Below are positions 1 to 9,044 of a DNA stretch of 64,000 nt, one piece after another. The position numbers and the translations under genes are program-made. This DNA is from Bacteroides pyogenes. GTDB taxonomy: Bacteria > Bacteroidota > Bacteroidia > Bacteroidales > Bacteroidaceae. Position 1 is the stretch's first letter. Every line of letters starts with the position of its first letter. The DNA is taken from positions 1-64,000 of the forward strand of contig NZ_JACIDI010000009.1 in assembly GCF_014196225.1 (NCBI RefSeq), given 5' to 3'. Under the pieces are notes generated by a model that was not told the origin of the DNA, ran no database searches, and saw nothing but the letters and a program-made list of their open reading frames with translations.

Positions 1-143
1 CCGCTCATCAGCCTGTCCACTGCCCACACCACGAGCAATAGGGGCAGTGTGCCGAAAACAAGATGCAGTATGACCACCGCATTGGAGAGCAGGCTGCGAC
101 TCTCCCGTTCCTCATCGAGAGGCTTGATTTTTTGTTTATCCAT
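1..143 (-). CDS. Membrane protein of unknown function, N-terminal part only
   Basis: The gene begins at the ATG whose complement is at 141-143 and runs off the left edge, so only 47 residues are visible. They comprise a charged start (MDKQKIKPLDEERESR) followed by one hydrophobic segment (about residues 24-42) typical of a transmembrane helix. It is divergent from the TonB receptor gene at 345. I do not recognise the family. The N-terminal charged stretch before the helix suggests an inner-membrane protein rather than an exported one. Confidence 0.5.
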   Translation of the reverse strand, partial: MDKQKIKPLDEERESRSLLSNAVVILHLVFGTLPLLLVVWAVDRLMS

Positions 144-310
144 ATATCTGTATCGTTTTGATTTTCTAAGATGCAAAAGTACGGAGACGCACAGGGGTAA
201 AATAACCCGAATGAGCATTACACTGCCCAAAAACGATAACTTGACACATATAAAACTCAATAGGGGTATAAGTGTGGATAGTAGGGTTATTTATCTGTTT
301 TATAGGTGGG

Positions 311-318
311 TAATTTTG
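311..318 (+). promoter_or_regulatory. Candidate -7 box for the TonB receptor operon
   Basis: TAATTTTG matches the Bacteroidetes -7 consensus TAnnTTTG and lies 26 bases before the receptor start codon. No clear TTTG -33 element is visible, which would fit a promoter that needs an activator such as the nearby AraC-family protein (inference). Confidence 0.45.
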
Positions 319-344
319 TACGAGTTTTTATAAACAGATAAGAT

Positions 345-2720
345 ATGTCAATCAACTCAATAGTTCATTTATACAAAAGAATGCTCATCATCAGCATCCT
401 ATTGCTGTGGGCTTATCCGATGTTTGCACAACAGCATTCCATCGAAATAAAAGTTATTGATGCAGAGAATGGTAACAGTATAGAATTTGCCACGGTGCAA
501 TGGAAAGGTCTGAACGACCCTTCGTACAAGAACGGTACAACCACCAACATAAAAGGAGTGGCGAAACTAAATACGCCTGCCCATCAAAAACTGGTATTAA
601 GGGTAAGTTATGTAGGTTATCAGACAATTACCGAAACGATTACGGCAAATGAGAAGCGTCATACCCTGAAATTACGTCCGGAATCGACAGAATTGGCAAA
701 TGTGGTAGTCTTCGGAAAAACAAAAGCACAGGTTATCAGAGAGTCGCCCGAAGCGGTTTCAGTGATAAATGCAAAGGAATTGCAAGGTCGTTCCGTTTCT
801 TTAGAAACCATCTTGAACAAGACCATTGGTTTGAAGGTCGGGCAGACAGGTGGATTGGGAAGCAGTTCGAGGATTATTGTTCACGGTTTGGAGGGAAATC
901 GTATTCAGATTCTTTGGGATGGTATTCCGATGAATACTTCGGACGGAGCCTTTTCGCTTGATGAAATTCCGATAGACATTATCGAACGGATAGAGGTCTA
1001 TAAAAGCATTATCCCTGCACGTTTCGGTTGCGATGGCTTGGGTGGTGCCGTCAATATCGTCACGAAGGAGTTCAGTACGGACTATTTGGATGCTTCGTAT
1101 GAACTTGGTTCTTACCAGACACACAAGGGAAGCGTCTTCTCTCGCAAGAACTTTCCGAAGAGCGGTATTCTGCTCGGTGCGGGAGGGTATTATACGTCTG
1201 CAAAGAATGATTACTCATTTAGAGTTCCCGAAAGAGAAAACCTGTTAGTGAAGCGTGACCACGACCGTTTTCGTTCGTATATGCTGAAAGGGAAAGTCGC
1301 TTTCACGAAACTTTGGTTCGATGAGATTAGTACCGAGTTCGGGTATTACAACCGTTTCAATGAGATACAAGGAGTATTGAAGAATATCCAGCACGCTGAA
1401 AACAAATCCGGGATGTTTATGCTCGAAAACAAACTGATAAAAAGCGGAATACTGAACAATCGACTTAACTTCGAGTCGCATTTCTCCCTCTCGCATACGA
1501 CGAACAATTTTGTGGATACGGCACGAGTTAATCACGATTTTGAGGGAAATATATATCCGAGCCCGAACGGACAGGGAGAAACGGGGGACGTTCCTCACAA
1601 CTCAAACGACAAAGGTTTGGAAATCAACGAACGTATCAACCTTGATTACAGATTGTCTGTCAATCACAGTTTGAACCTGAACACGCTTATTAACTATGCC
1701 CGCAGACAGCCGAATGATGACATTGCAAGTCAGCACGCAGGGTTTATTATCGGAGGATTTCCCAGCAAAAAGACCAGCGTCGTCTCGGGCTTGACTTGGG
1801 AAGCGAAACTCTTCGGCAGGAAACTGACGAATATGTTATCTGTAAAATATTTCCATCTCCATTCCGAGATAGAGGATTTGACGTCATACGAGATGATCGA
1901 GGCTCCGAAGAAAAAGAGCAATACGACATCGCAAATCGGCTGGATAGAGGCAATGAAATACGAACCGTTCAGAGGCTTTCATCTGAAGACATCTTATCAA
2001 CGGGCAATACGACTCCCCAATTCGCAAGAGTTGTTCGGTGACGGTATCATTACCTTTCCTGCTGCCGGGCTACGACCAGAGAAAAGCCACAACTTCAATC
2101 TGGGTTTCTTGATAGATAAAAACGATGTATTCGGACTGTCGCGATTGCAATTTGAGGTGAATGGCTTTTATATGCAGGTGAGCGATATGATAAAACTGAT
2201 GAAACAGCATATGGCAGCCGGATATGTGAATGCAGAAAAGGTGCATATCAAAGGTATAGAGACCGAGTTGAAATTGGATATATCGCCGACAGTCTATGCC
2301 TACGGGAACCTGACTTATCAGGACGTACGCGATGTTTTGGACTATTTGCCGGGCACCCAAGCCCCTAATCCGACAAAAGGATTGCGACTGCCGAATATTC
2401 CCTATCTGTTTGCCAACTTCGGAGCGGAATATCACAGCGACCGATTGTTCAAGAATTGGTATGTCAAGGCATTTTGGGACGGGAAGTTCACGGAAGAGTT
2501 CTTCTACTTTTGGGAACTTACCGAATTGCAGAAACGACGTATTCCTCGCAGTTTCGTCAATGATATTGGTCTGCTATTGACCTACAAGAACAAATATTCC
2601 ATCGCTTTGGAATGCCACAATCTGATGAATAAAGAAGTGTGGGACCAGTTCCGCCAACCGTTGGCAGGACGGACATTCCACCTCAAATTCAGATACGTCT
2701 TCTCGAAAGGTATTTTATAA
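345..2720 (+). CDS. TonB-dependent outer-membrane receptor (siderophore/metal type)
   Basis: A 791-residue TonB-dependent receptor. A signal peptide ends near PMFAQQ (about residue 29). A carboxypeptidase-like regulatory domain follows (about 30-115, with SYVGYQT), then the plug (about 130-245, with GLEGNRIQILWDGIPM, IERIEVYKS and GGAVNIVTKEF) and the 22-strand barrel to the end. It is shorter than SusC-type glycan receptors (about 1000 residues) and has no SusD partner. The next gene, 12 bases away, is a DUF4374 lipoprotein, the pairing described for the xenosiderophore system XusA-XusB of B. thetaiotaomicron. Import of an iron chelate is therefore the best guess, by inference. An internal ATG at 381 would give a shorter signal peptide and is an equally good start. 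Confidence 0.9.
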   Translation: MSINSIVHLYKRMLIISILLLWAYPMFAQQHSIEIKVIDAENGNSIEFATVQWKGLNDPSYKNGTTTNIKGVAKLNTPAHQKLVLRVSYVGYQTITETITANEKRHTLKLRPESTELANVVVFGKTKAQVIRESPEAVSVINAKELQGRSVSLETILNKTIGLKVGQTGGLGSSSRIIVHGLEGNRIQILWDGIPMNTSDGAFSLDEIPIDIIERIEVYKSIIPARFGCDGLGGAVNIVTKEFSTDYLDASYELGSYQTHKGSVFSRKNFPKSGILLGAGGYYTSAKNDYSFRVPERENLLVKRDHDRFRSYMLKGKVAFTKLWFDEISTEFGYYNRFNEIQGVLKNIQHAENKSGMFMLENKLIKSGILNNRLNFESHFSLSHTTNNFVDTARVNHDFEGNIYPSPNGQGETGDVPHNSNDKGLEINERINLDYRLSVNHSLNLNTLINYARRQPNDDIASQHAGFIIGGFPSKKTSVVSGLTWEAKLFGRKLTNMLSVKYFHLHSEIEDLTSYEMIEAPKKKSNTTSQIGWIEAMKYEPFRGFHLKTSYQRAIRLPNSQELFGDGIITFPAAGLRPEKSHNFNLGFLIDKNDVFGLSRLQFEVNGFYMQVSDMIKLMKQHMAAGYVNAEKVHIKGIETELKLDISPTVYAYGNLTYQDVRDVLDYLPGTQAPNPTKGLRLPNIPYLFANFGAEYHSDRLFKNWYVKAFWDGKFTEEFFYFWELTELQKRRIPRSFVNDIGLLLTYKNKYSIALECHNLMNKEVWDQFRQPLAGRTFHLKFRYVFSKGIL

Positions 2721-2732
2721 CTCTAAACATAA

Positions 2733-3920
2733 ATGATAATGAGAACAACAACATTGAAGAACATAGCCCTTTCTGCTATGCTGGTCGGCTCCATAGGGCT
2801 GACGTCCTGCGACAAGAACGATGACCCGAAACCAACGCCCAATGAGGTGCAACAGCATTTTGCCTTTGTGCATTATGTGGACAAAAGTGCTTACGTCGGC
2901 ACGTTCGGTGATTTGACACCTCAAGCAACCGACAACAAGAAAGCCTTTGAATTTGGCTTTGGGTGTTATCTCTTCGCAAAAGGAAACACGGTACTTGTGC
3001 CCGAAGGGAAATTCGGAGATAAGGTACACAAGTTTACAAGAGGGGCGCACGGCGAACTTCTAAAAGCAGGTACGATGACCTTTGAACAGATGGCGCAACC
3101 CGGAGAAATCAATTTCATCGACGAACAGCGGGCATACGTTGCTTTGCACGGAAGGGGAAAGATTGCGCTAATCAATACCGCTACGTTGCAAAAAGAGGAT
3201 GAAATCGACCTCTCGCCTTATGCTGTTCAGGACAATAATCCCGACCCTGGCTGCAACGTCATTCGAGACGGAAAGATGTATGTAGCTCTTAACCAGCTCA
3301 ATTCGCCCCACACCTCCGTTCCGGGGACGGGTGCAGAGGTGGCTGTTATTGACCTTAAAACGAAAAAGACCGAAGTCATCAAGGATAGTCGCACAAGTGT
3401 TGTCGGATTGTTTCGCCATTCCGATGCCTTTATGGACGAGCGAGGCGACATCTACTTTTACAGTGCGGGCAACAACTTCAACGTTGCCAATAAGGAAGGT
3501 TTCCTGCGTATCCGCAAAGGAAGCGACCAATGGGACGCCGACTACCTGTTCAACTTGTCGAAGACAACCATAAAAGGGATTGGCAAAACGGGGCAGTATA
3601 TGATTAAGTCTTACTATGCGGGCAATGGCATTGTATATAGTTGCTTGAAAGTAACGGATACGGAATTCGGAATACTCAAGAAAGACTTCCAACCCGTGAA
3701 AATCGACATTTGGAACAAAACCATCGAAAAACTCGATTTGCCGATGACCGACAGCAATGGCTCTTTTGCCATAACCCGCTACAAAGATTTCATCGTCTTT
3801 GGTATGACGTGCAATAACGGAACGGGCTACTATACCTACAATACCAAGACGGGTGAATGCTCTCAAACACCTGTCGTTACTGCCGTGGGAGTACCTTCAA
3901 GTTTGGTCGCATTTGAGTAA
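2733..3920 (+). CDS. DUF4374 surface lipoprotein, XusB-like
   Basis: A 395-residue lipoprotein: the signal peptide ends in a lipobox (GLTSC, Cys at about residue 26), then comes a polar linker (DKNDDPKPTPNE) and a domain rich in short beta strands typical of a propeller. The family is DUF4374, whose best-studied member is the siderophore-binding lipoprotein XusB, encoded next to a TonB receptor. The gene is 12 bases after the receptor stop, so the two are almost certainly co-transcribed, and a terminator follows at 3931. It probably sits on the cell surface and hands a ferric siderophore to the receptor; ligand identity cannot be read from sequence. A second ATG at 2739 is possible. Confidence 0.8.
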   Translation: MIMRTTTLKNIALSAMLVGSIGLTSCDKNDDPKPTPNEVQQHFAFVHYVDKSAYVGTFGDLTPQATDNKKAFEFGFGCYLFAKGNTVLVPEGKFGDKVHKFTRGAHGELLKAGTMTFEQMAQPGEINFIDEQRAYVALHGRGKIALINTATLQKEDEIDLSPYAVQDNNPDPGCNVIRDGKMYVALNQLNSPHTSVPGTGAEVAVIDLKTKKTEVIKDSRTSVVGLFRHSDAFMDERGDIYFYSAGNNFNVANKEGFLRIRKGSDQWDADYLFNLSKTTIKGIGKTGQYMIKSYYAGNGIVYSCLKVTDTEFGILKKDFQPVKIDIWNKTIEKLDLPMTDSNGSFAITRYKDFIVFGMTCNNGTGYYTYNTKTGECSQTPVVTAVGVPSSLVAFE

Positions 3921-3930
3921 ATCCCTATCG

Positions 3931-3968
3931 CAAGAGTATTCCCTCAAAAAGGAATACTCTTGTTTTTT
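3931..3968 (+). terminator. Rho-independent terminator after the receptor/lipoprotein pair
   Basis: A perfect 12-bp stem (3931-3942 with 3951-3962), an 8-base loop and a T run at 3963-3968, starting ten bases after the lipoprotein stop codon. Confidence 0.9.
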
Positions 3969-4034
3969 ATAGAGCACGTGATTCAACAAGGATAAAAATA
4001 TAAGAAAATCCTCTTTTTTATCCTTGTTTATTTG

Positions 4035-4042
4035 TAAATTTG
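4035..4042 (+). promoter_or_regulatory. Candidate -7 box for the AraC-family gene
   Basis: TAAATTTG matches TAnnTTTG and ends 17 bases before the ATG at 4060, which implies a very short leader. Its position downstream of the terminator at 3931 shows the regulator has its own promoter. Confidence 0.6.
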
Positions 4043-4059
4043 CAGAAAGGTATAATGAT

Positions 4060-5040
4060 ATGACCATAGAATTTTGTGCAATCAATAAGCCAGAAGATTG
4101 GATGGAGATGGTTGCCGAGCAATTCGGCACATCGGTAACGAACGATGGTTTTACCGTTCCGCCCTCAGTGGGCAGCGGCTTTTTCAAGCAATACTACCCG
4201 TTGTCATGGCTCACATTGACCTACATCAGTTTCGTATCGTACGAACCGATGACAATGGTGCGTCGCTCGGTGGAAAACTCGAAATGGATTCCCGTGATGT
4301 TCTATATCAACGAGCATAAGCACGAGCAGATTATCGGCACAAGCACGAAAACGGTCGGGATGGACACGCTCGACGGTATCTTTATGCCCTCAAGCAATAT
4401 CCCTACGGAGTGGACTTTCGCTCCCAAACGGCAGTATGAAAACATCACATTGACCTTCAACAAGGATTGGATAGAGCAAATGGATACGGCTCACGAAACC
4501 TACATCGGTCGGTTGCTTCAGTCAGACAAGTCTTTTTATCTCTTCGAGACCATCACACCTGCGATGCAACAAGTATTGGATGGCATTAAGGCCACAGCCA
4601 AAAGCGATGTGCTTTTCTATCCCCTCCATTTGCATGGAAAGGCAATAGAACTGCTGACAATATTCCTTGAAAAACTCGAAAAGCGTTCGGAAGTAAAATC
4701 CCTTTCCAACTTGAATTTGAACGATGTGGAGGCTGTCTTCCGTGTCCGTCGTCAGATTTTACAAAGTTTGAACAACGTACCGAGCATTCCCGAACTGGCA
4801 CGTGAAGCAGCAATGAGCAGTTCCAAACTACAAAAATGCTTCAAACAGGTTATTGGCAAGGCGATTGCCGAGTATGCCCTATCCGAAAAGATGGAATGGG
4901 CAAAACGTTTGCTTTCCACTCGTCTTTACTCTGTATCCGAAGTAGGCTATAAAATCGGATATGCCAATCTCAGCCACTTCACGGAGGCTTTCCGAAAATA
5001 TCACAGAATAAAACCCAAACAATATCTCGACTCCTTGTAA
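4060..5040 (+). CDS. AraC-family transcriptional regulator
   Basis: A 326-residue regulator. The C-terminal two-helix DNA-binding domain is clear: first helix-turn-helix around SIPELAREAAMSSSKLQ, second around SVSEVGYKIGYANLSHFTEA, ending in RKYHRIKPKQYL. The N-terminal ~220 residues form a sensor domain resembling the PchR group, which often respond to siderophores. The ATG at 4060 is chosen because upstream in-frame starts are non-ATG and overlap the promoter box. It lies just after the TonB receptor/DUF4374 pair, so it likely controls that operon (inference from position). It does not carry a periplasmic or membrane segment. Confidence 0.85.
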   Translation: MTIEFCAINKPEDWMEMVAEQFGTSVTNDGFTVPPSVGSGFFKQYYPLSWLTLTYISFVSYEPMTMVRRSVENSKWIPVMFYINEHKHEQIIGTSTKTVGMDTLDGIFMPSSNIPTEWTFAPKRQYENITLTFNKDWIEQMDTAHETYIGRLLQSDKSFYLFETITPAMQQVLDGIKATAKSDVLFYPLHLHGKAIELLTIFLEKLEKRSEVKSLSNLNLNDVEAVFRVRRQILQSLNNVPSIPELAREAAMSSSKLQKCFKQVIGKAIAEYALSEKMEWAKRLLSTRLYSVSEVGYKIGYANLSHFTEAFRKYHRIKPKQYLDSL

Positions 5041-5129
5041 GATTGACATAGCATGGATAAAACTTGCTGTCTGAGGGTTATTTTACTCCAAATAATCTTC
5101 CAAACTTCGCCTATAAAACATTAGGCAAT

Positions 5130-5712
5130 ATGAAAAGACTTATTAAAAAAGAATCCTTTAAACTGTTATTCTCCAGTAAAAGTAAGGAAGCAACCGATGA
5201 TCTTATCAGAGAAATCATCAAGTTGGGGGATAGTGAAGAAAATCTTGTTTTGTTGTTTCGCACATTAAACTTTACTCGATTCCAATTGCGGATGATAGTA
5301 GAAAACTCAGACATAACCTCTGAAGAGGGGAAAAAATGTGTCAAAGTTGCTCTTTATCATTGGCACAGAGTTGAAATTGCTAAAGATGCGCATGCAAGGA
5401 ATGTTGCCCGCGTCACAAAGCAAACCTGCCAAGAAGTTCTGTTGGACAGGAAAGATCGTGGACTTGGTAGAACTACTCTATGCTCTTGACACTTGCGATT
5501 GTATTAACAATGGAGAAATCGGTGTAGAGGAACTGGCTGATGCCCTTTCCGAAATCTTCGGAGTAGAAATCAAGAACTGCTACAACGTCTATATGAACAT
5601 GAAAAATCGCAAGGACGACAGTCGCACATATTTCCTTGACGAACTCCGAGAGAAACTGAACAAACGAATGGTAGAGAGCGACCTGAAAGGTGGAAAATTC
5701 AAAAAACGGTAA
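5130..5712 (+). pseudogene. RteC-like regulator remnant, frameshifted
   Basis: Two overlapping reading frames. The first (5130-5489) encodes a charged helical stretch beginning MKRLIKKESFKLLF, which I do not recognise. The second (open from 5317 to 5712, after an in-frame TAA at 5314) carries the C-terminal domain of RteC, with the hallmarks FCWTGKIVDLVELLYAL and RTYFLDELREKLNKRM. RteC controls excision of CTnDOT-type conjugative transposons and is normally about 280 residues. Here the conserved end lacks a proper start and the two frames together give only about 190 residues, so a frameshift or deletion is likely. It sits beside other conjugative-element debris. An independent small gene followed by an RteC fragment is the alternative. 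Confidence 0.65.
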
Positions 5713-5728
5713 TTGCATGCAAATAATC

Positions 5729-5767
5729 AATCAGGCTTCCCCAAACGAGATGGAAGCCTGATTTTTT
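5729..5767 (+). terminator. Terminator after the RteC remnant
   Basis: A perfect 12-bp stem (5729-5740 with 5752-5763), an 11-base loop and a T run. It lies between convergent genes and could serve the minus-strand mobA as well. Confidence 0.85.
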
Positions 5768-5798
5768 CATCCAAAAAGAACAGTACGATGTAAAATGG

Positions 5799-6215
5799 TT
5801 ACTGCCGATGTTGCCATTTCTCTTGAAATTCACGAGTCAGTTGCACGATTTCACCTCCGATTATTGCTAATTCAAGTGTCAGTTTCTCCAACTGGGTGAG
5901 CATCACAAAGGCTTTCTTCTCCGTGAAATTGCTTTTCAGAGCGACCACAGTCTGGTTGTAATTCACCCCGACGCTGCGAAATTGCCCGTACAGAGTCGTC
6001 AATTTTTGATAGTAATCAAACAGTGACCGATCCACTTTTATCACTCGAAAGGTCTCATTAAAGACTCTTGCCTTGATAAATAGTGACAGACTTCGTACAC
6101 CATTTTCCTCTTTCATCGTGAGGAAATGAGCGTATTCCGTCGGTGTGAAATTGACCGAAACACGCTTTTCTGTCTTCTCTTTGGAGCGTGCGCTCCGAAT
6201 TTTCTTCATTTTCAT
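5799..6215 (-). CDS. mobA: MobA-like mobilization protein, orphan
   Basis: A 138-residue basic protein resembling the small MobA proteins of Bacteroides conjugative transposons (relaxosome accessory proteins). N-terminal KEKTEKRVSVNFTPTEYAHF looks like a ribbon-helix-helix DNA-binding start, and the rest is helical, with NYNQTVVALKSNF. In intact elements the relaxase gene mobB and the coupling protein follow directly, but here the next thing downstream is a terminator and the RteC remnant. The gene therefore survives without the relaxase it serves. Function in trans with another element is possible. Confidence 0.75.
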   Translation of the reverse strand: MKMKKIRSARSKEKTEKRVSVNFTPTEYAHFLTMKEENGVRSLSLFIKARVFNETFRVIKVDRSLFDYYQKLTTLYGQFRSVGVNYNQTVVALKSNFTEKKAFVMLTQLEKLTLELAIIGGEIVQLTREFQEKWQHRQ

Positions 6216-6954
6216 TTCTTACTTCGGATTTTAGTGTTTCACGGCATAACCGGCATTCGAAACATGATATTGTCTCTTTCAAGAAAAACGACTTCGGAGT
6301 TTTTCAGCTCTCTCGGGGAGCAAGGGTTTTATGCTGCAAAAACGGAGTCGTGCTGCATAAAACATACCTTGCTATTTGCCCGATGCAAATAAATCCGTCC
6401 CGAAGAGCGGAGCATTTCTTTCTCGAAAAGAGAGGATTTATGCCTCGAATGCATCTGCTCACCGCTTGGGTGCAAAGTTACTAAGCGTTGTGTCTAAACC
6501 ACTTGCCTCTCACAGAGCCACAGATACGCAAATCAACGCCACAAGTACGCACTAAAGAAAATCACGCAGATTACAGCATCACCGAACCATATATTTGCAT
6601 TGTCAAATATGTCGGTGGTAGTATGCGTTTTCGATAACATCACGTTTCGATGAGCGATATAGGCAAGGGTGTATATCAAAGAGCATATCCTTAATTCTCT
6701 CACTCGAACGTGGGAATGTGCGAAAGCAGATACAATCGAACGATTGTATTGATGGACACTAATGAACATCTCCACTGAAAGGGTATGAACGAAAGGATGT
6801 AGCCCTACTGGTACAAGCCGATTGTTGGACATATCTTCGATAGTGGATGTATTCGTCTTCGTCGGTAAATATACCGGCAACGAAATGAACAGAGAATTGT
6901 ATAACGAACTATATTAATAAGCAAATAAAATGAGAGCAAAAATTCCACCATAGG
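6216..6954. other. Degraded conjugative-element DNA between mobA and the IS110 copy
   Basis: No convincing gene. In related elements the transfer origin lies just upstream of mobA and a parA gene follows, so 6216-6500 is where an oriT remnant would be expected (inference; no nick site recognised). Several short open frames here lack family resemblance. Confidence 0.4.
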
Positions 6955-7926
6955 TTATTTTGTTTGATGGGTAGAAACGAATCCATCCACATAAGGTGCA
7001 TCTGACTTGATTACGGCAAATGCCTGTCTGACGAGCTTGTTCGCGACAGCAATAAGAGCTACCTTGGAAGGCTTCCCATTGGCTTTCAATCGCGCATAAC
7101 ACTCTTTGCAAGTAGTGTTTCCACGTAATGCCGACCACGAAGCGACATAAAGTAGTGAACGCAGACTCGCATCCCCGTTGCGGTTAATCCCACCTTTGAT
7201 GTGTACGGATGTTCCTGACTGCTGGTAAGTCTGGCATATCCCGATAAAACGGGAAACCTGCTTTGCATTGTTGAAATAGGAGAATCCTCCGGTAGCGACA
7301 ATCAAGGCTGTAGCCAAAGTGATGCCAATCCCTTTGATGGATGTGAGTAGTTTAACCTGCCTGTCAAACTCAGATGAAGCCAAGTCTGCAAGTTCAGATT
7401 CCAAAGACTCAATTTGGCTTGCCAAAAAAGAAATAGTCTTATCCAAGGCTTTCATCCCGTTCTTGTCTTGGAACGGAAGCACTACGAGAGAGCTTTTCAG
7501 GTTCTTGCTGGCCGTAAGCTGTTTCTTCAACTGCCTGATAATCGTTTTCTTCTGCTTCAGCAGCATGACGGTTTCAGAGGGCATCTTGTAAACGGGAGGA
7601 TTCATTTTCTCCCCGTACATGGCAATCATACAGGCATCTTTGGGGTCGGTCTTGGTGACGGTCATCATCATGCGTGAAAAGTGCTTGATTTGTTTGGGAT
7701 TTACCATACTGGCAGCTATTCCTTGCCTGTCAAGCAGATAAAGAAGCAGAAAGCCGTAATTGCCGGTGGCTTCCATCACACAATGATGTTCTGTTATGGA
7801 AAGTGAGCCGATGAACTTCCTGATACCTTTTACGCTATTAGGGTAAGTTTGGGTCTGATAACCCGATACTTTCGGAAAAGCAGCTACAAAGCTGTCCTTG
7901 CTGATGTCAATTCCAATGTAAGTCAT
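6955..7926 (-). mobile_element. IS110-family transposase (element without terminal inverted repeats)
   Basis: A 323-residue recombinase of the IS110 family. The N-terminal RuvC-like DEDD domain shows D7 (GIDIS), E52 (VMEATG), D94 and D97 (KTDPKDA). The C-terminal Tnp domain shows LTSIKGIGITLATALI and the serine-containing segment TYQQSGTSVHIKGGINRNGD. Length matches the family and the frame is intact, so it may be active. The coordinates given are those of the coding sequence; the element ends cannot be fixed because IS110 elements lack inverted repeats. About 150-200 bases of non-coding DNA precede it, the place where a bridge RNA is encoded. It sits inside the conjugative remnant, between mobA and the DUF3408 gene. 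Confidence 0.9.
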
Positions 7927-8083
7927 AACGTTTTTAATTGGGCTGAATACATCCTGTAACCTATCGTCGCTAACACGGGATCATAAGTCCCAACGAACTA
8001 TCCAGATTTCAGATGTAAAGGCATGGGGACTGAACGTTAAACCCGGCTTCAAGAACCACCAATAAATCGGTCTTTGTCCATGC
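7927..8083 (-). ncRNA. Candidate IS110 bridge RNA
   Basis: IS110-family recombinases use a structured RNA from the non-coding end of the element to choose donor and target. The minus-strand non-coding stretch just upstream of this transposase has its own good promoter (8090-8120) and can fold. A 7-bp helix joins 8078-8084 to 8020-8026 and encloses a ~50-base region, and a smaller hairpin lies at 7977-7991. Size (about 155 bases) fits. Which loops bind target and donor cannot be assigned without the element ends. Confidence 0.5.
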
Positions 8084-8089
8084 CTATAT

Positions 8090-8120
8090 CAAAGTTATAA
8101 ATTATCGAATTATTAACCAA
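8090..8120 (-). promoter_or_regulatory. Promoter for the candidate bridge RNA and IS110 transposase
   Basis: On the minus strand: TTG (complement at 8118-8120), a 20-base spacer, then TAACTTTG (complement 8090-8097), a full match to the Bacteroidetes consensus. Transcription would start near 8083. Confidence 0.6.
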
Positions 8121-8154
8121 CGTACAAATGTACGACAATAGAAATTAAGAAAGT

Positions 8155-8583
8155 ATGACAGAGAATCAAAACAGCAAGGTAGATCCCATTGCCATCCGAG
8201 AACTTATTTCACAGGGTATTCCCATGAAAAGAAAAGAGAGTGAGATGAAACGAGCTCAATCAGAAGAGCGGTGTGTTGAATCAGAACGTCCAAATGACGA
8301 GCCAATGTCAAAGGATTTTTCAAGAGTCCCAAGAAGAGAAAGGCGAAAGGCTGACAAAGGCGATTATGAGTCACTTTTCATCTGTCGCAACACTTTGAAA
8401 AATCGCAAGACCATCTATATTGCCAAAGAGTTGCAAGACACGTTGGCGGAGATAGTCATGTCGATGAGAAACAGAGATATGACCATCGGCATCTATGTGG
8501 AGAACATCATCCTCCACCACCTTGAGACCTACAAAGATGAAATCAACAGATTGGCTGAGATGAAATTTAGGAAGCTATTGTAA
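8155..8583 (+). CDS. DUF3408 conjugative-transposon protein, orphan
   Basis: A 142-residue protein of the DUF3408 family, found in Bacteroides conjugative transposons near parA and upstream of the transfer genes. The N-terminal half is charged and likely disordered. The conserved C-terminal part (about 75-140) contains YESLFICRNTLKNRKTIYI and a helical tail. It is divergent from mobA as in intact elements, but parA and the tra genes are missing, so it is a leftover of the same element. The molecular role of the family is not established. Confidence 0.75.
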   Translation: MTENQNSKVDPIAIRELISQGIPMKRKESEMKRAQSEERCVESERPNDEPMSKDFSRVPRRERRKADKGDYESLFICRNTLKNRKTIYIAKELQDTLAEIVMSMRNRDMTIGIYVENIILHHLETYKDEINRLAEMKFRKLL

Positions 8584-8960
8584 GTCGCCTTTCGCCAACA
8601 TCCTGCTACTCTTCAATAATGACCAATCGGATGTTTTGATTTTATGCGGATTCCAGAGAAGAGGGAGTTGAGTTTTCATTTTTCTTTTTCTCTGTCCTCG
8701 CGTTATCGACATTTTTATGCGTCTTTCCATCGGGTTGGTCGTTTTCGTTTCGAGACAACAAAGAGGTAGGGAGCAAAGACAACAAGGTTTAGGGCAAGAA
8801 TACTACCTGTAATGAAATGGAAGTGTGGAGATTGTTGCTCTAACGGCTTGCCATTTGACCTTGTTGCCCGCAGTACGCCGGAACTACCTTTGCCGAAGAA
8901 AATGAGAATGATCAATCTCTGATGTATAGTACAGAAAAGGCTCAAATATCTACTGATAAT
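8584..8960. other. Degraded DNA at the junction of the conjugative remnant and the defence operon
   Basis: No convincing gene. A short minus-strand frame (8715-8945) encodes one hydrophobic helix (SILALNLVVFAPYLFVV) but has no recognisable family. Base composition falls towards AT at about 8900, where the defence operon begins. Confidence 0.4.
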
Positions 8961-8991
8961 TTTGTGAGGATAGAGAAAATCAGTAAATTTG
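8961..8991 (+). promoter_or_regulatory. Consensus promoter of the methyltransferase/GHKL-TIR/Vsr operon
   Basis: TTTG at 8961-8964, a 19-base spacer and TAAATTTG at 8984-8991: a complete Bacteroidetes promoter. It is the only good one seen ahead of the four-gene operon, and the HTH protein encoded first is the obvious candidate to bind it. Confidence 0.75.
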
Positions 8992-9044
8992 CAAGAAAAA
9001 GACTATTTCATAAAAGAAAAGTCGAAGTTGAAATATTTGAACAT

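Noticed and set aside
6533..6880. 115-residue minus-strand frame left of the IS110 copy
   Set aside because: No family resemblance, no promoter, and lies in degraded conjugative-element DNA.
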